From Phytophthora quininea (Eukaryota; Oomycota; Peronosporomycetes; Peronosporales; Peronosporaceae): a stretch of 64,000 bases of DNA. The notes below the pieces were generated by a model. The model made no database searches. It was given only the letters and a program-made list of their open reading frames with translations, and had not been told where the DNA came from. Both the position numbers and the translations under genes were made by a program. Shown here piece after piece: positions 22,767 to 33,446 of this stretch. The stretch covers positions 62,001 through 126,000 of the forward strand of contig JAAVTG010000077.1 in NCBI GenBank assembly GCA_011947345.1, written 5' to 3'. Positions within the stretch are counted from its first letter, which is position 1, and each line of letters opens with the position of its first letter.

Positions 22767-23404
22767 TTGCGTGGTGGCCGAGACCAAAGCGTGGCAACAC
22801 CAGGGTCGCCAGTTTACAGGACAATTCGTCAGTGTGCAGGGTTTTTGAACGCACTGAGTGGTGCAGAAATGCTTGTGTTGAATCCAGATTTGATACCGGA
22901 CCCTGAATCTATGAAATGCTTGGAAGAGTGGCGTTCTAAATGGGAATCGTGGAGACTCGGGTTTTGCCAATTTATGCAATTGTATTGCGAACCAGACGAA
23001 AACACGCTGTGGTTTCTGCTCGGGCGTCGAGCTGCTGGTATACTCCCGCGATGAGTGAAATTCCTGCAACCGATATCATTCGGATATGGATGAACTCCCA
23101 AAAGCCACAGCCAGCGGGTAAACCAGCTCGATTTTATGTGTCAAACATGGAAGGACAAGGCGATAATACATCTGTAACTGCGGACGTCCGTCACAACCGT
23201 GGTCTCGCGCTGTGCATTCGCTCATTGGAACCATGGGAACTCGTTATTGGGGGAGAACGTATCCGGTGGTGGTGGAGGCGGTGGCGAAGCAGTTATCGAC
23301 ATTTTCATCAATTGTGGATCGGTTCAAGCATGAGGGTGATTAACATGTGCGGCAAAAGTGTCATTTCGGCACAGCTGTCGGTGGAAATTGGGCTTGAAAA
23401 TTAG
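22767..23404 (+). other. Unrecognised frame fragments downstream of ankyrin-like paralogue 1
   Basis: Two partial frames, 22767-23054 (containing EMLVLNPDLIPDPESMKCLE) and 23051-23404 (beginning MSEIPATDIIRIWMNSQKPQ), look protein-like in composition but match no family I know. They may be a third degraded unit or the 3' part of the preceding paralogue in shifted frames. Confidence 0.25.
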
Positions 23405-23698
23405 GGAGGATTCCGTGATGGCGCCTTGAACACTACTTTTTTACAAAACCTGTTATTGCTACTGCTAATTTCTTAGGTCTTGAGTAGTCGTGTCGACGCT
23501 TATTGCATTTCGTTCGAGCAATGCGATTCTGGATAGAAGCGCAACTCATTTTGTTTTTCTTCTGCTTGGTGCCAACTACCGGCGAGCGACGGCCAATATA
23601 TATGCGCTAACTCCTCACGACCACCCTCGAACAAATGCGACTTTTTCTGCTGAGTTTTCCGCAGAGAATGGATCGGATGAACTTCACGCGTCACAGCA

Positions 23699-23759
23699 TG
23701 CAGTGATCCAGCCGAAGATTGACGATAAGCATTCGTTAATCCTCGGCTGGATCACTGCA
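23699..23759. repeat. Near-perfect fold-back hairpin with 27-bp arms
   Basis: Arm 23699-23725 (TGCAGTGATCCAGCCGAAGA and on) pairs with 23733-23759 at 25 of 27 positions. The loop is 7 bases, TAAGCAT. It lies between the two ankyrin-like paralogues in a stretch without a clear gene. No target-site duplication or longer terminal repeat is evident. Confidence 0.75.
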
Positions 23760-23827
23760 GCAACTTCCTTGCAAATTTGAAGTGACGTTTTCAGATCCTC
23801 TCAATTTTTCTTCCTTTTTCACTTCCG

Positions 23828-25978
23828 ATGAAGAGCGTTGGCAATGGCAAGCCGCGCAAGTGCCTGAAGGCGGAGTGGTTCTCTAACAGCATCCAATCCC
23901 TCCCTCATGTCATGACACTCATCGACAAAATGGCCATGCAGGTCAAAGAGGCCTGAGGTAACTGCTTCCACAGGACAAGCTCAGTGGCTGCAGGGGCTTC
24001 TGCCACGGATCGAGAGCAAGCCAGACGATGTCGCTCTTTGCTTCATGGAGATCGGCTCCGAGTTTGGTCATTGCAACGTCATCGAAACGGTGCACAAGTG
24101 GTGGGGAGATCCCCTGAGCTCATACCTGAAGACGTTTACCAACCTCTGTCAAAAGCAGTTGAAGGGGAGACCGGGCCGCTGTCCTCTTGCTGAGGACTCT
24201 GTTTCAGTGGGAGCTAGGCAGAGTAGTTACTGAGGCTCAAGATGCAGGACGGCAAGAAATGATGGAACTCATTTGCCAACATGGAGACTACAAGCAGCTT
24301 CTGGAGCATGTTACTGGCAATCTTGCTACGATCAAGATCTTGCTTCCTCGATGCGATCTGCAGAGTGCTAACGACGTTAGATATCTTCGCAGTGCTATTA
24401 CTGACGCGGCTTCCGAAGGGTTCCTAGATGTGGTCAAGTTCTTGGATGAGAAGTGTGGGTATCTGCTGTACGAGGAACACTACTATGACGCAGGTTCTGA
24501 GGCCCCGCTTATTGCTGCAATCATCGCCGGCAAGCTGGAGGTTGCCACGTATTTGTATTCTCACGAGGGTATGCGGAAGATACGATACTGGACGCGTTAT
24601 CAAGTGCTGTTGAATAGGGCCACTTGAAAGTGGTCGAGCTATTTCACGAAGACGGAAGGTGCACTGGAGACTCTCTCGATGTGGCTTTTGTGCGTGCAGC
24701 TGATTGCGGTCAGTTGGAAATTGTCAAGTTCTTTTTGTCAAAGGGACAAGTGACAGCGTCTACGCTTTCATGACTGCGGCGGGAAGTTGTCGAATTGAGG
24801 TTGTGAAGTATATATTGACCATCGAAGACTGCCGACCAGCTTCACTACAGGATGCATTTGTAGCAGCGGCCGCTGGTGGGGGACTTGATAAGGTAAAGCT
24901 CTTGGACAGCCAGAAATCCATGCCATCCAGTACTATAGTTAAGGCTTTCATGGCCGCAGTCAAAACTCCAGGCACGAAGTCGCGCGACGACAAACGCCTT
25001 GCCGTCCTGGAGTTCTTGTATGGCAAGGGATGCATCTCAGCTAAAATGATCACGCAGGCTGCCAAGAAAGCTACAGCAACAATGACAAACTGCCGCGGTA
25101 TGCCCGAGTTTTTATACGACAAAGTAGTAATCCCTTCGGAAGTACTCGAAGCTGCTTTCCTGCATTCAGAGCAAGGGTCTTCAAAACGGCCCAGGTCAAG
25201 ATGCTGGCCTAGTGAAATAGAGCAGCCTTGATTGATTTGCTGGAGGTCGGAAGCAGTGGCTTTCATCCGCGGGTGACCGTGCAGACGTTTCTTGCTTGCT
25301 TCTCCGAATGCCTAATAAGTGGACAGACAAACCACATTCTGGGAAATCCACCAAAGACCTACTGATGGAATGAAGCGCACGTCATGAAGCTAGTTTGGAG
25401 GAGAAATGCCATTGGAAAATGAAGCGACATCAAGAACAGGGCGAAGAAAATAATGCTGACATTCATCTGTATCAAGGAAGAATGGTTTCCTGACAAGATT
25501 GGAATTGGTGAGAGAGATGGCAGACATAGCGGTGATTCTTTTATCGGTGCCATTGCGTGTGCGGCTACACCAGGTCAATTTTGCGAAGTTCTTGCTTCGC
25601 AAAGGACGCATTTCAGCAGATGTAATTACCCATGGACTCAGCATTCGTTAAAGGTTATCGAGCAAGTTTTTCTGGAGGCGGCTGGCATGAGTTGCGATAG
25701 ATGCTCCTAATGTACGAGGGAGGCTATATTTCTAGCGATGTGGTTAATGTGGCGTTCCAGCAAAGCGAAAACTTGGCACGGTGCGATACCTGTATAACGC
25801 AGGGGAATTTCTGGCCAAGTGGTTGCCGGTGTTCTCCTCGTGGTATTTCTCCCAACAACCCCTGATGAAAACTCTGCAGAGGTGCGGGAGCAAGGTTCCT
25901 CATGAGTTGTGGTGCAAGGAGATTGAAGAGCGATATTACGATAGCGATAGCGATTTACTGAAGCGCAATTTCGCGTAG
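23828..25978 (+). pseudogene. Ankyrin-like repeat gene, decayed paralogue 2
   Basis: Begins MKSVGNGKPRKCLKAEWFSN at the ATG 23828. It then reads, in changing frames, WLQGLLPRIESKPDDVALCF with FMEIGSEFGHCNVIET, and a run of degenerate ankyrin-like units of the form xAAxxGxLxVVKFLxxK: SEGFLDVVKFLDEKCGY, AGKLEVATYLYSHEG, CGQLEIVKFFLSKGQ, CRIEVVKYILTIEDC and LAVLEFLYGKGCISAK. The last recognisable part ends with YYDSDSDLLKRNFA at 25978. At least six frame changes and a stop-rich part (25230-25780) argue for decay rather than sequence error alone. A short intron could explain the break at 23950-23972. Confidence 0.5.
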
Positions 25979-26056
25979 CCGTCGATCAGTAGTCTTTGCT
26001 GTATTGGAAGCTTCCGCCTTCGATTTCGACAATTCATTTGCCGACTTCTAGCGCCA

Positions 26057-26876
26057 TCAACGCGAGCGCAGCACGGCGAGCATCATGTCGCCATCGTAGC
26101 CGAACGCTCGCGCCACGCCGCCCGGAGGCAGAATAAATATTTTGAAGCCCTGGGCCTCCATGTCTAGAGCCACCCCAGCTCTCGCGCTGCCATCGCGGCC
26201 TTGCTTGAGGTAGTGCATGAACCTGTAGAAGCTGTCTTCGTCGGCCATGGAGTCTGGTTTGAGCTCGTACACGATGCGCTTGACGTCCCAGCGGTCGAGC
26301 ATGAGGAAGTCGCGCGCCGTGCTCAAGCGGGCCAGCATGACGACGTCGACACTGACAGGTCTGGCAAAGAAGAGCAATAACGTTAGCTGTCAATTGTCGT
26401 GTTTCATACACAGGTTGCTGCGTACAGGCGAGCGTCGACGGTGGAGGTGATTGGCGTTGCTAGGCAGTTGCAGCGCGGGATGCCGCTACGCCGCAGCTCA
26501 ACGACCAGGTTTTTACTGGGCTGGAGAAGGTAACAACTTGGAGAAGGCAGCACCATCGCTTCCAGTGAGACTGCTGCACTTGCCTGGTAGAAGCTCTGAT
26601 GGTAGGGCGTTACCCGAGCGTGGTTGGAGGCTGGCGGGAGCCTGAAACTCGTCAGCATCCTCTTGCGTCTCGGGTCGGACGGCATGGCCAGCTTGCTTTC
26701 GACGCGGAGAATTGAGAAGTGAGCAAGAAAGAAGCTGCGGCTTGCCATTGCGCCGTGAGTGAATTTCTTGAACTGCTGACTTGCTCCAGCTGTGATGGAA
26801 TCCTGGCGGCCGTGGCGTCGCCCCACGAGCGTCGCCAGTTTTGCACCAACCGACCGAAGACTGCCTCATTTTTCAT
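26057..26876 (-). CDS. SPOC-domain protein, broken model
   Basis: The C-terminal 150 residues resemble the SPOC domain of plant FPA: LVVELRRSGIPRCNCLATPI (strand-rich entry), then SFYRFMHYLKQGRDGSARAG, FKIFILPPGG and YDGDMMLAVLRSR. FPA has the same EFMHYLxxxxRAAV...LFLVPPS order. SPOC domains bind phosphorylated partners such as the Pol II CTD in transcription and RNA-processing factors. The last exon is 26057-26360, with a 49-bp intron 26361-26409. The start is put at ATG 26876 (MKNEAVFGRLVQNWRRSW). Between 26450 and 26800 the frame changes at least twice and the exon structure is not resolved. At about 250 residues it would be little more than the SPOC domain, with no RRM visible. Confidence 0.5.
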
Positions 26877-27225
26877 GCTGTAGTCATAGAACTGTGGACA
26901 CTCGCAAGCATGGGCAAGGCAGCGTCGTAGCTAGCAGGTAATTTGTGTGCTATCCACACGACTGGTAGGTAAGCCGTGCAGGAAGGGCAACTGCAACAAG
27001 CTGAAATGGCTCACTTCTGGCGCTCCCATCTGATTGGTTAATCTATGCAACCTTTCTGCAACCTTCCGGAAACCTCGCGCTTCTCCCCTGGCTCTGCATA
27101 CAAAATCAAGCTTATCCGTTGGTTACCCAACCGCATACAAACGCCCAGTGAGACAAAATCTCGGAAAACGCCCCTCGTCCTCCCAGTAAAACTCCCATAG
27201 TGAAGCGCACAAGAGTCTGCTAGTC
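26877..27225. promoter_or_regulatory. Divergent intergenic region
   Basis: 349 bp between the SPOC-domain gene (-) and the coiled-coil gene (+). An ATTGG (inverted CCAAT) sits near 27032. Nothing else stands out. Confidence 0.3.
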
Positions 27226-27861
27226 ATGGCCTCCATCGCCGCCACCCCAGGTAGGCTTTCCGCCCTCCCCTGCCGACATGCAGCACCTCAATCGATAGCT
27301 GACGATCCCTTCTATCCCCCGTTGTGTCCATTCCCTCTGCAGTGCTCCGTGACGGCCTCAAAAGCGCTCGCGCCTGGCCGACCCGTTCGAGCTCTCGCGC
27401 AAGAAACGCTGCCGTATGGGCGACGCCAGCGTCTCCGACGACGCCGCGGACGACGCTGACGCCCCAAGTACAGCCAGCGCCACGTAGAATACTTTGAGCA
27501 GGTCAAACAGGCCGAGATCGCCCGGATAAGAGCCGAGTACGAGCAGCTTATGCTCAAGAAGGACGTGGACTTCCAGCGGCTGCGACAGGAGCTGCAGCTC
27601 GCCCAGCAGCGAGGAAACGCACAGGACAGGGAGATGGAGAGACTTCACGGCGAGAACAAACTGCTGAAGCGAGCCATCGCCATCCAGAGCCAGCAGAAGG
27701 ACGAGTGCCAACAGGAGAACAATGCACTCAAACAGCTGGCCACGCAGGCCGCAGACCACATCAAGAAGCTGGAGCAAGCCAACTACACGCTGCGAGTGCA
27801 CCTGCAGACCAGCAATAGCGCGGGTCTTAACGCCTACCAGCAGCCTCCGGACGTCTACTAA
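27226..27861 (+). CDS. Conserved coiled-coil protein with N-terminal basic cluster, function unknown
   Basis: Exon 1 is 27226-27250 (MASIAATP), with an intron 27251-27342. After two frame breaks (near 27362 in an A run and near 27462 in a C run) the protein reads SRLADPFELSRKKRCR, a likely nuclear signal. Then come a short acidic stretch, KYSQRHVEYFEQVKQAEIAR and a continuous coiled coil of about 100 residues ending KKLEQANYTLRVHLQ. The tail ends PDVY. From memory, a plant family of unknown function has a similar end (LExNNYALxxHL ... NPDVF); this is recollection, not a search. No catalytic motif is present. Confidence 0.6.
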
Positions 27862-28261
27862 AGGGCGCAGCGGAGACCTTTTTCTATAGACAAGCCCAGA
27901 TCTACTATTCATGACGGCGAAAGGAGCAGACTAGCACGGACGCTTTCCAAGGGACGACGCTCTTCGCCAGATGCCTGCGTGTTCTGTGTATCGATTTCCT
28001 GCGTGCCTCGCCGGCCTTGTCTGGCATTGCTTCCCCGTCTTCCTGATTTCTTTCAAGTGGTTAATTCTCGAGTTTGGATGAAGAACCGGAGGAAGCCCGA
28101 TGCTTCATTTCGTTGGGATTGCCACCGTCATCGTTGATGAGGAGAGTTGTTGACACTTTTACGGCACGACGCAGGAGAAATCCCTTTGACATTGTTTCGC
28201 GAGAAACACATAAACTCCAAAAACACGTCCAATGTTTTGCATGCGCCTTTGCATATTCACT
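27862..28261. other. Convergent intergenic region, nothing recognised
   Basis: 400 bp between the coiled-coil gene and the stop of the stealth-family gene; both 3' ends lie here. No terminator-like or coding signal is identifiable. Confidence 0.4.
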
Positions 28262-31200
28262 CTACTTTTGTTCTAGTTCGTTCTCCTCTGTGCCTTCTTC
28301 AGCAGTTGCAGGTGCCTCGTCCTCACCTTCTTCTTCTTTCTGGGCCTGCTCGAAGTTTTGTGTCAACTGAGAGGCCGAGGCAGCGCGAGCGCGTGCAATG
28401 TCCTGAAACCCAAACACTGCTCGAAGTTCGGCACGGAAGACGAACGCCACGAGCAGCAGGATAAAGGCAACAATGGCAGCAGCAATGTGGCGGCGCGTCT
28501 GCGCGTCGCGATATTCGTCGATGTGCGCGTAGCGGTTCTTGAGGTGGAACGGGAGCTCGAACTGCGAGCGCTTGGGCCAGATGGACAGGAACAACTCGTG
28601 CAGAATTTGACTCACTGCAGTGTTGGGGAACTTCATGTCGTCGTTGATGCACACGAACTTGGTGCGCTTGGCACGGGTGCCCATCATTTGCCCCCACGCA
28701 AACTTAAAGTTGTCGCTCAGCATGTGGAACGTCACTTCGTCTTCCGACATGAGCTCCACCATGGATTCGTACCGCACGTTCCGGATCAAGGCGTCCGCCA
28801 CGGACTGGCATCGCTCAAGATGTTCTAGTGTAATGTACGGCGTCAGAGTCTCACTGAGGCGCACTGTGCCCTCCGCCGTGGGGATCTCGCGGACCTTTTC
28901 CCGCTTTTCAGGATGCACACACTCGCGCACCTCTTTGACAAACTCATCCGGCGGAATGTCGCCGTGTGCGAGACTCGCAGCAGTCATCAACTCGTTCTCA
29001 TCCAGAATACCGTTGCGGTTGGCGTCCAAGTACTCGCGCCACACTTCCTCCAGGGTGTGCGGGTGGATCTTGGCACGGTTAATCAAGTAATGGAAGTATG
29101 AGAAGCTGAATTGCATGTCCTCTGGGTGGCGGAAACGATGAGCCGAAGTCGCTTGGGTTTCATCGTTCCAGTGGTCTTTGATTTCGCGAATGATTGACTT
29201 CTGCAGCAGGAACGGCATGTGGGACGGAACGCGGCGACGTTCGTTGCCTTTAACTTTACCGAACGCACGGTTGTACAGCTTGTTCACGAATCGAAGTGAG
29301 TCACCGAAGGTGTCCTTGCTCAGCAGTGCTTGTGCAGCCTTCAGCGTGACTGTTGGCTTCTCTTTCTTAGGCTCCGCAGGCCCACACATTTTCATACTCA
29401 ATGTCATCCAGAGTCTCATTGGCAGGAACAGTGTGGCTGAGACCCACCGCCGACTTAATGCTCCCAAGGACACGTCGTACTCCGCCAAAGAAGCCACGGT
29501 AAGCTTCAGCGTCGGCCCCTCTTCTTCCTTGTCCCTCTGCTCGCGCTGCGCAATGCGTCGGCGTTGAGCTTCACAGGCGAGTCGACGTCCCTCTTCTTCC
29601 TTCAGCGCTTTCTCGTCCACCGGTTGCTTATCCTTCATCGGCTGTGGGACAGGCACCTCGTTGGGGTAGCAAATTCGAGGGCGGACGCCAACTAGACGCT
29701 TTCTGGTATCGATGCATCGGTCAAGCAGCTCCAGAAGTGCCGGATCGCCCCCTGTGTACGGTGTGTAGACAACCTTAGGCTTCGGTGGGTGCATCAACGC
29801 CCATAATGACGGTTTGTGCACTAATTTGACCTTGTGCGACTGGAAATGCCCCATGGCAAGTGCGAAGCAGTAACGATAGCGACCTGGATCTACTCGATCC
29901 GTGTCGAAAAAGCAAATCTGACCATCAGTTACCTGTGGGCTTGTTTGCCAGTCCTTGATCAGCTGCTGCACTTGATGTCTAACATTCTTTTGAAAGGCAT
30001 CAGCATCGGTATTCTCCTCCTCGCTTTCTCCCTCTTCGTCATCACTAGTGGCATCAAAAGCCGAGTATACCTTACGAATTTGATCGGTGATGACACGCAC
30101 AGAAATGATAATACCACGGTTGTCTTCGGCAAGGCGGCACTTCGGAATGATGTCTTCCTCTTCTTCACCCTCAATCTCCAAGGTTTCATCAGGTTTAGTG
30201 GTCTCTGGTGTTGCTTGGTCATTAGTTTCTTCAGCATTGACAGCCATTCCAGCATTTACCTGCGTTTCTTCTGTAGAAGGGCTTTCTTAGTGCCATCACT
30301 AGCAGTAGCATTAACCTGTGAAGCAGACTCGTTGGTAGAAGCTGGAGCCGGCTTCTTTGGGACTTCTAGCTGGCAAATAGCATTGTCATTCCAGTCCCAA
30401 TCGTCATCATCCCCATGCAGACGTAGGTCCAGGTTCCACCCTAGGTTTAATATGTCGCCGTCTTCCAGTTTCTTACCAGTGATATTGAATGGCAAAAATA
30501 TTTCTATCAAGGGCACCTTGCCAGCCAACAGTTCAATAGGGTTTGTTTCGTCATCAATTGTCAACTCGGACGCCACGTCATCTTCACTCTGTCCTGCATC
30601 TTTATCATTTTCCACGCCAGCACTATCATCACCAGAGGTGGTCCAGAAAGTAGCTTGACGGAAGCCAAAAGGCAGTCGGATTCGGTTAGGACGAACGCTC
30701 ATATTCTCGAACGTGAACACACCACTAGTAATTTCCTCAGCACTGGTGCTTCGGCCCTCCACAGTAACTGATGATGACTCCATGATGTTCCTGCCCCGTA
30801 CAAGCGATAAATCCAAACGAAGAGGAACGCCTTCAGCGTTTTCGCCCACAACTGAGATCTCTACACTGCTTGTCATGGGATTCGCCTCGGAGTCGCGACC
30901 AAACACCAGCAGCAGAACATTTTCTTTTTCATGAACTGCAGCAAAACGAACTAACTCTTCGTTGTCATGCGCAGCACTCCAGATGCTTCCGTTGGCACCG
31001 CCAAAAGCTTCGGTGAAATTCAAATACGTGGCGTTCACCTCCAGAGGCACATGAACGAGTGTGTGGTTCAAAGAAACATCCGCTGACCAGAGATCCCGAA
31101 CCAAAGGAGATAATTCTTCTTCGTCCTCGTCATTGTCCGCAACGTGACTGTGTCGACTCGCTGGCTGCTGACGCACACGGCAATCACCTCCATCATAAGC

Positions 31201-32179
31201 GCAAGAACTTACATTGCACGTGCGGTCACACACTCCATTGCCCAGCCACTTATAATGACACGATCCCTGACACAAATGGTTCCCCATTTTCAGTGGCTTT
31301 GGCATATTCTCCAAAATGTCGGCAACCTTCTCCGCATTACACGACAGCGCTCCATCGAGCGGATTCACGTCACATCCACAGTCTCCCATGTCAAAATCAC
31401 ACGCCGTCACATTGCACTCCTTATCACACCGTCCATTGCCCAAGGACGCCTCCCAACACCGGGTCGAACACAGCGGGATCTCCCACGCGAAATACACCTT
31501 CTGTACTCCCGCTTGACTCACAAAATCTTCCGGTCGGATCGGCGAGCCTAGAAACACATCGTCGTTAAAGTACAGGAACATGTCACTCAGTCCAGGGACA
31601 TTGTCGAGATTCCACTCGATCGCAGGCGACGAGAACACCGGCAGATGGGACGTATTCGTGAAGATGTCGCTGTGCTTGACGATGGTCAGTTTGGGGGACT
31701 CGATGTCCAGCCACGACGGGATTTGGCCGTCGGTCACCACGTAAATGTGACGCACCCAAGGCGCGTACTTCTCGAGGGACCGTAGCGAGTACCGCAGCTC
31801 TTCGTTGTCCCGGAAACGGTTGTCCGAGTTGGAGTCATCTCTTCCTTTGATGTTGGAGTCCTCCCCCAAACGGGCAGGGGCTGCCCCGTCAACGAGGCGA
31901 TCCAGTGCTTGTGCCAGAACTCTTTTTCCTTCTTCCAGCGCGGGTCCGTGCCGTTCACCCACGTGTAGACGACGTCGATGGGGCCGTACGATAAAAAGTC
32001 TCGGGACTGGACCTTGCCGATGTTATTGCGGTCTGTGGAGGCGAAATCCAATAGAAAAACGCACAGACGCAGGCAATGACAGTTAGGAAAGGCAGCAACA
32101 CGGCGGTGTTGTTTCTAGCCGGCTGCGGGGCGGTGGGGAGCGGCTCCACCGCCCGTCGGGAACGCGCCGACGTCGCCAT
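28262..32179 (-). CDS. Stealth-family phosphotransferase resembling GlcNAc-1-phosphotransferase alpha/beta (GNPTAB)
   Basis: Golgi-type membrane enzyme; the family moves sugar-phosphate from a nucleotide-sugar to a hydroxyl, and GNPTAB makes the mannose-6-phosphate tag. It starts at ATG 32179 with a membrane anchor (LLPFLTVIACVCAFFYWI). Stealth region 1 reads PIDVVYTWVNGTDPRW and region 2 NEELRYSLRSLEKYAPWVRH and MFLYFNDDVFLG. Two Notch/LNR modules follow near 31180-31450 (NGRCDKECN, NGVCDRTCN). The C-terminal half has HMPFLLQKSI with TSAHRFRHPEDMQFSFSYF (region 3), an EF-hand near 28985-29030 (DANRNGILDENEL) and region 4 (KFVCINDDMKFP, SQFELPFHL). A second membrane segment (FILLLVAFVF) lies near the end. 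The total is about 1,305 codons against 1,256 in human. Frame breaks lie near 32040, 31880 and 30250, plus a compensating pair near 29465 and 29390. Confidence 0.85.
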
Positions 32180-32481
32180 ACGTGGCCGAGTACTGTATCT
32201 GACTTTGAATTGATCAGACTAAGTACGAATTATACACTGGGAGTGTTTTTCGACTGTGGAGGACAGTTGGAGGACGATGATGGACAGATTAGATGGAGAT
32301 CATGTATTTGATTTCTAGCGTCGGTTGCTGCAGTTGTCTTGAGTTTGACGAAATCTCGTCACACTTCCGTGGGCATTCATGACGATGAGCTTCTTAGACC
32401 AGCCCTTCCGCCAGGTGGAGCCGAACTGCAATAGCTCGACAACGCAGCAGCACACGTATCCGATACTATCCACCCTGAGAT
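32180..32481. other. Intergenic with a possible degraded peptide on the minus strand
   Basis: About 300 bp. A minus-strand frame near 32325-32435 reads QFGSTWRKGWSKKLIVMNAH, which has a PH-domain-like look but no start and no partner. I do not annotate it as a gene. Confidence 0.2.
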
Positions 32482-32983
32482 TTACTCGTCGTCCACCTTG
32501 GGCACAGGTTTGAGCTCAAAGTCGTCCAGCACCAGCTTCTGTGTCATTTTCTAAAGCAACACCACACCACAAACCACAAAATCATCAGCATAATTCTAGC
32601 ATGCCTAGAGGCGTAAACTAAGTCTTGCGTCTCCGCACTGGGATGTAGAGCATCTGCTGCGACTCACCTTGTGCTCCTCCTCCAGGTCGAACGAATGCTG
32701 CGTCTGACTCTTGACCAAGTGGTCTCTCGCCTCGAATTTACCGCCGACAAACTGCGACCATTGTACTTGTCACTCAGTCTCTGCTATCTATGGCAATTTC
32801 GTCCCCCAAAAGCTCTCCATTCACCTGCGTCAGAGCCACGTAGCCGCCCACCACGAACAGCATCAGTGGCAGTCCTGCTCTGGCGAAGTTGTTCTTGTGT
32901 TTGTGGCGCTTCTTGGTGACAGCCGACGCCGGCGTCTTCTTGGACGCTGCAGTGGCGAAGCGGCGCACTGCAGTCTGCATCAT
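32482..32983 (-). CDS. COX16: Cytochrome c oxidase assembly factor COX16-like, three exons
   Basis: Inner-mitochondrial-membrane factor for COX2 copper-site assembly. Exons are 32825-32983, 32668-32751 and 32482-32550. All have GT-AG borders and phase 0, giving 103 aa with no frameshift. The N-terminus MMQTAVRRFATAASKKTPAS is basic and without acidic residues, like a presequence. A single membrane segment, ARAGLPLMLFVVGGYVALTQ, matches the COX16 pattern (GxPxxLxxVGGxxxLxQ), and the next residues, FVGGKFEARDHLVK, sit where COX16 has FSQIRYDAVKSK. The C-terminus is short and lacks the human RGPRPWE ending, so the call rests on size, topology and the membrane-segment pattern. It is head to head with UQCC6. 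Confidence 0.65.
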
Positions 32984-33137
32984 GTCGGCCAGCTCAGCAG
33001 CCGCAAGGTGGTGCTGCAGGTCAGCGGAGCTCCTCGCGATGTCTTATTGCTGCTGCATTATGACCCCCAGGTTTTCCGCCAATCAGAGCGTCCAGAGCTA
33101 TTGCTGCGTGTCAGTGCTGAACAACGGACGGAGCGCG
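32984..33137. promoter_or_regulatory. Shared divergent promoter of COX16 and UQCC6
   Basis: Only 154 bp separate the two start codons. A CCAAT box lies at 33079-33083, 55 bp before the UQCC6 ATG. Both genes encode small respiratory-chain assembly proteins, so co-expression from one bidirectional promoter is likely but unproven. Confidence 0.55.
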
Positions 33138-33348
33138 ATGAAGGTGACCGCCAAGCAGTACTTGATCCTCTTCAGCGCCACACTGGGCTCGCTGTTCGCA
33201 GGTTCCAGCGCCATGCACGCGGTCCTGAAGCCGGATCTGGTGAGAACGAGACATTGGCGGCGAAAGCTCTTCCTAAATGTTGACAGAGTCTTTTGTGCAG
33301 ACCATCCCGGACCTCAGCGATGATAACAAGACCCCCAAGAGCAAGTAG
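33138..33348 (+). CDS. UQCC6: UQCC6/brawnin-like complex III assembly microprotein, two exons
   Basis: Small inner-membrane protein needed for cytochrome bc1 assembly. Exons 33138-33239 and 33301-33348, with a 61-bp intron, give 49 aa. Residues 7-34 form one membrane helix followed by a short loop: QYLILFSATLGSLFAGSS, then HAVLKPDL. The exon junction creates KPDLTIPDL, matching human brawnin's (Y)RPDLTIPEI after its single helix (YLKMFAASLLAMCAGAEVVH). The conserved PDLTIP string at the same distance from the helix is the main evidence. The human C-terminal extension is missing. It is easily overlooked because it is short and spliced. Confidence 0.75.
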
Positions 33349-33446
33349 AGTTTGGGACTGCCAACGAGGACGCATTGGCACAGCGAGCGACTTGTAAATA
33401 ATATTTTACTGGGTGAGATAGAGTTGTGTCCTGCAATGCTGTTGCG

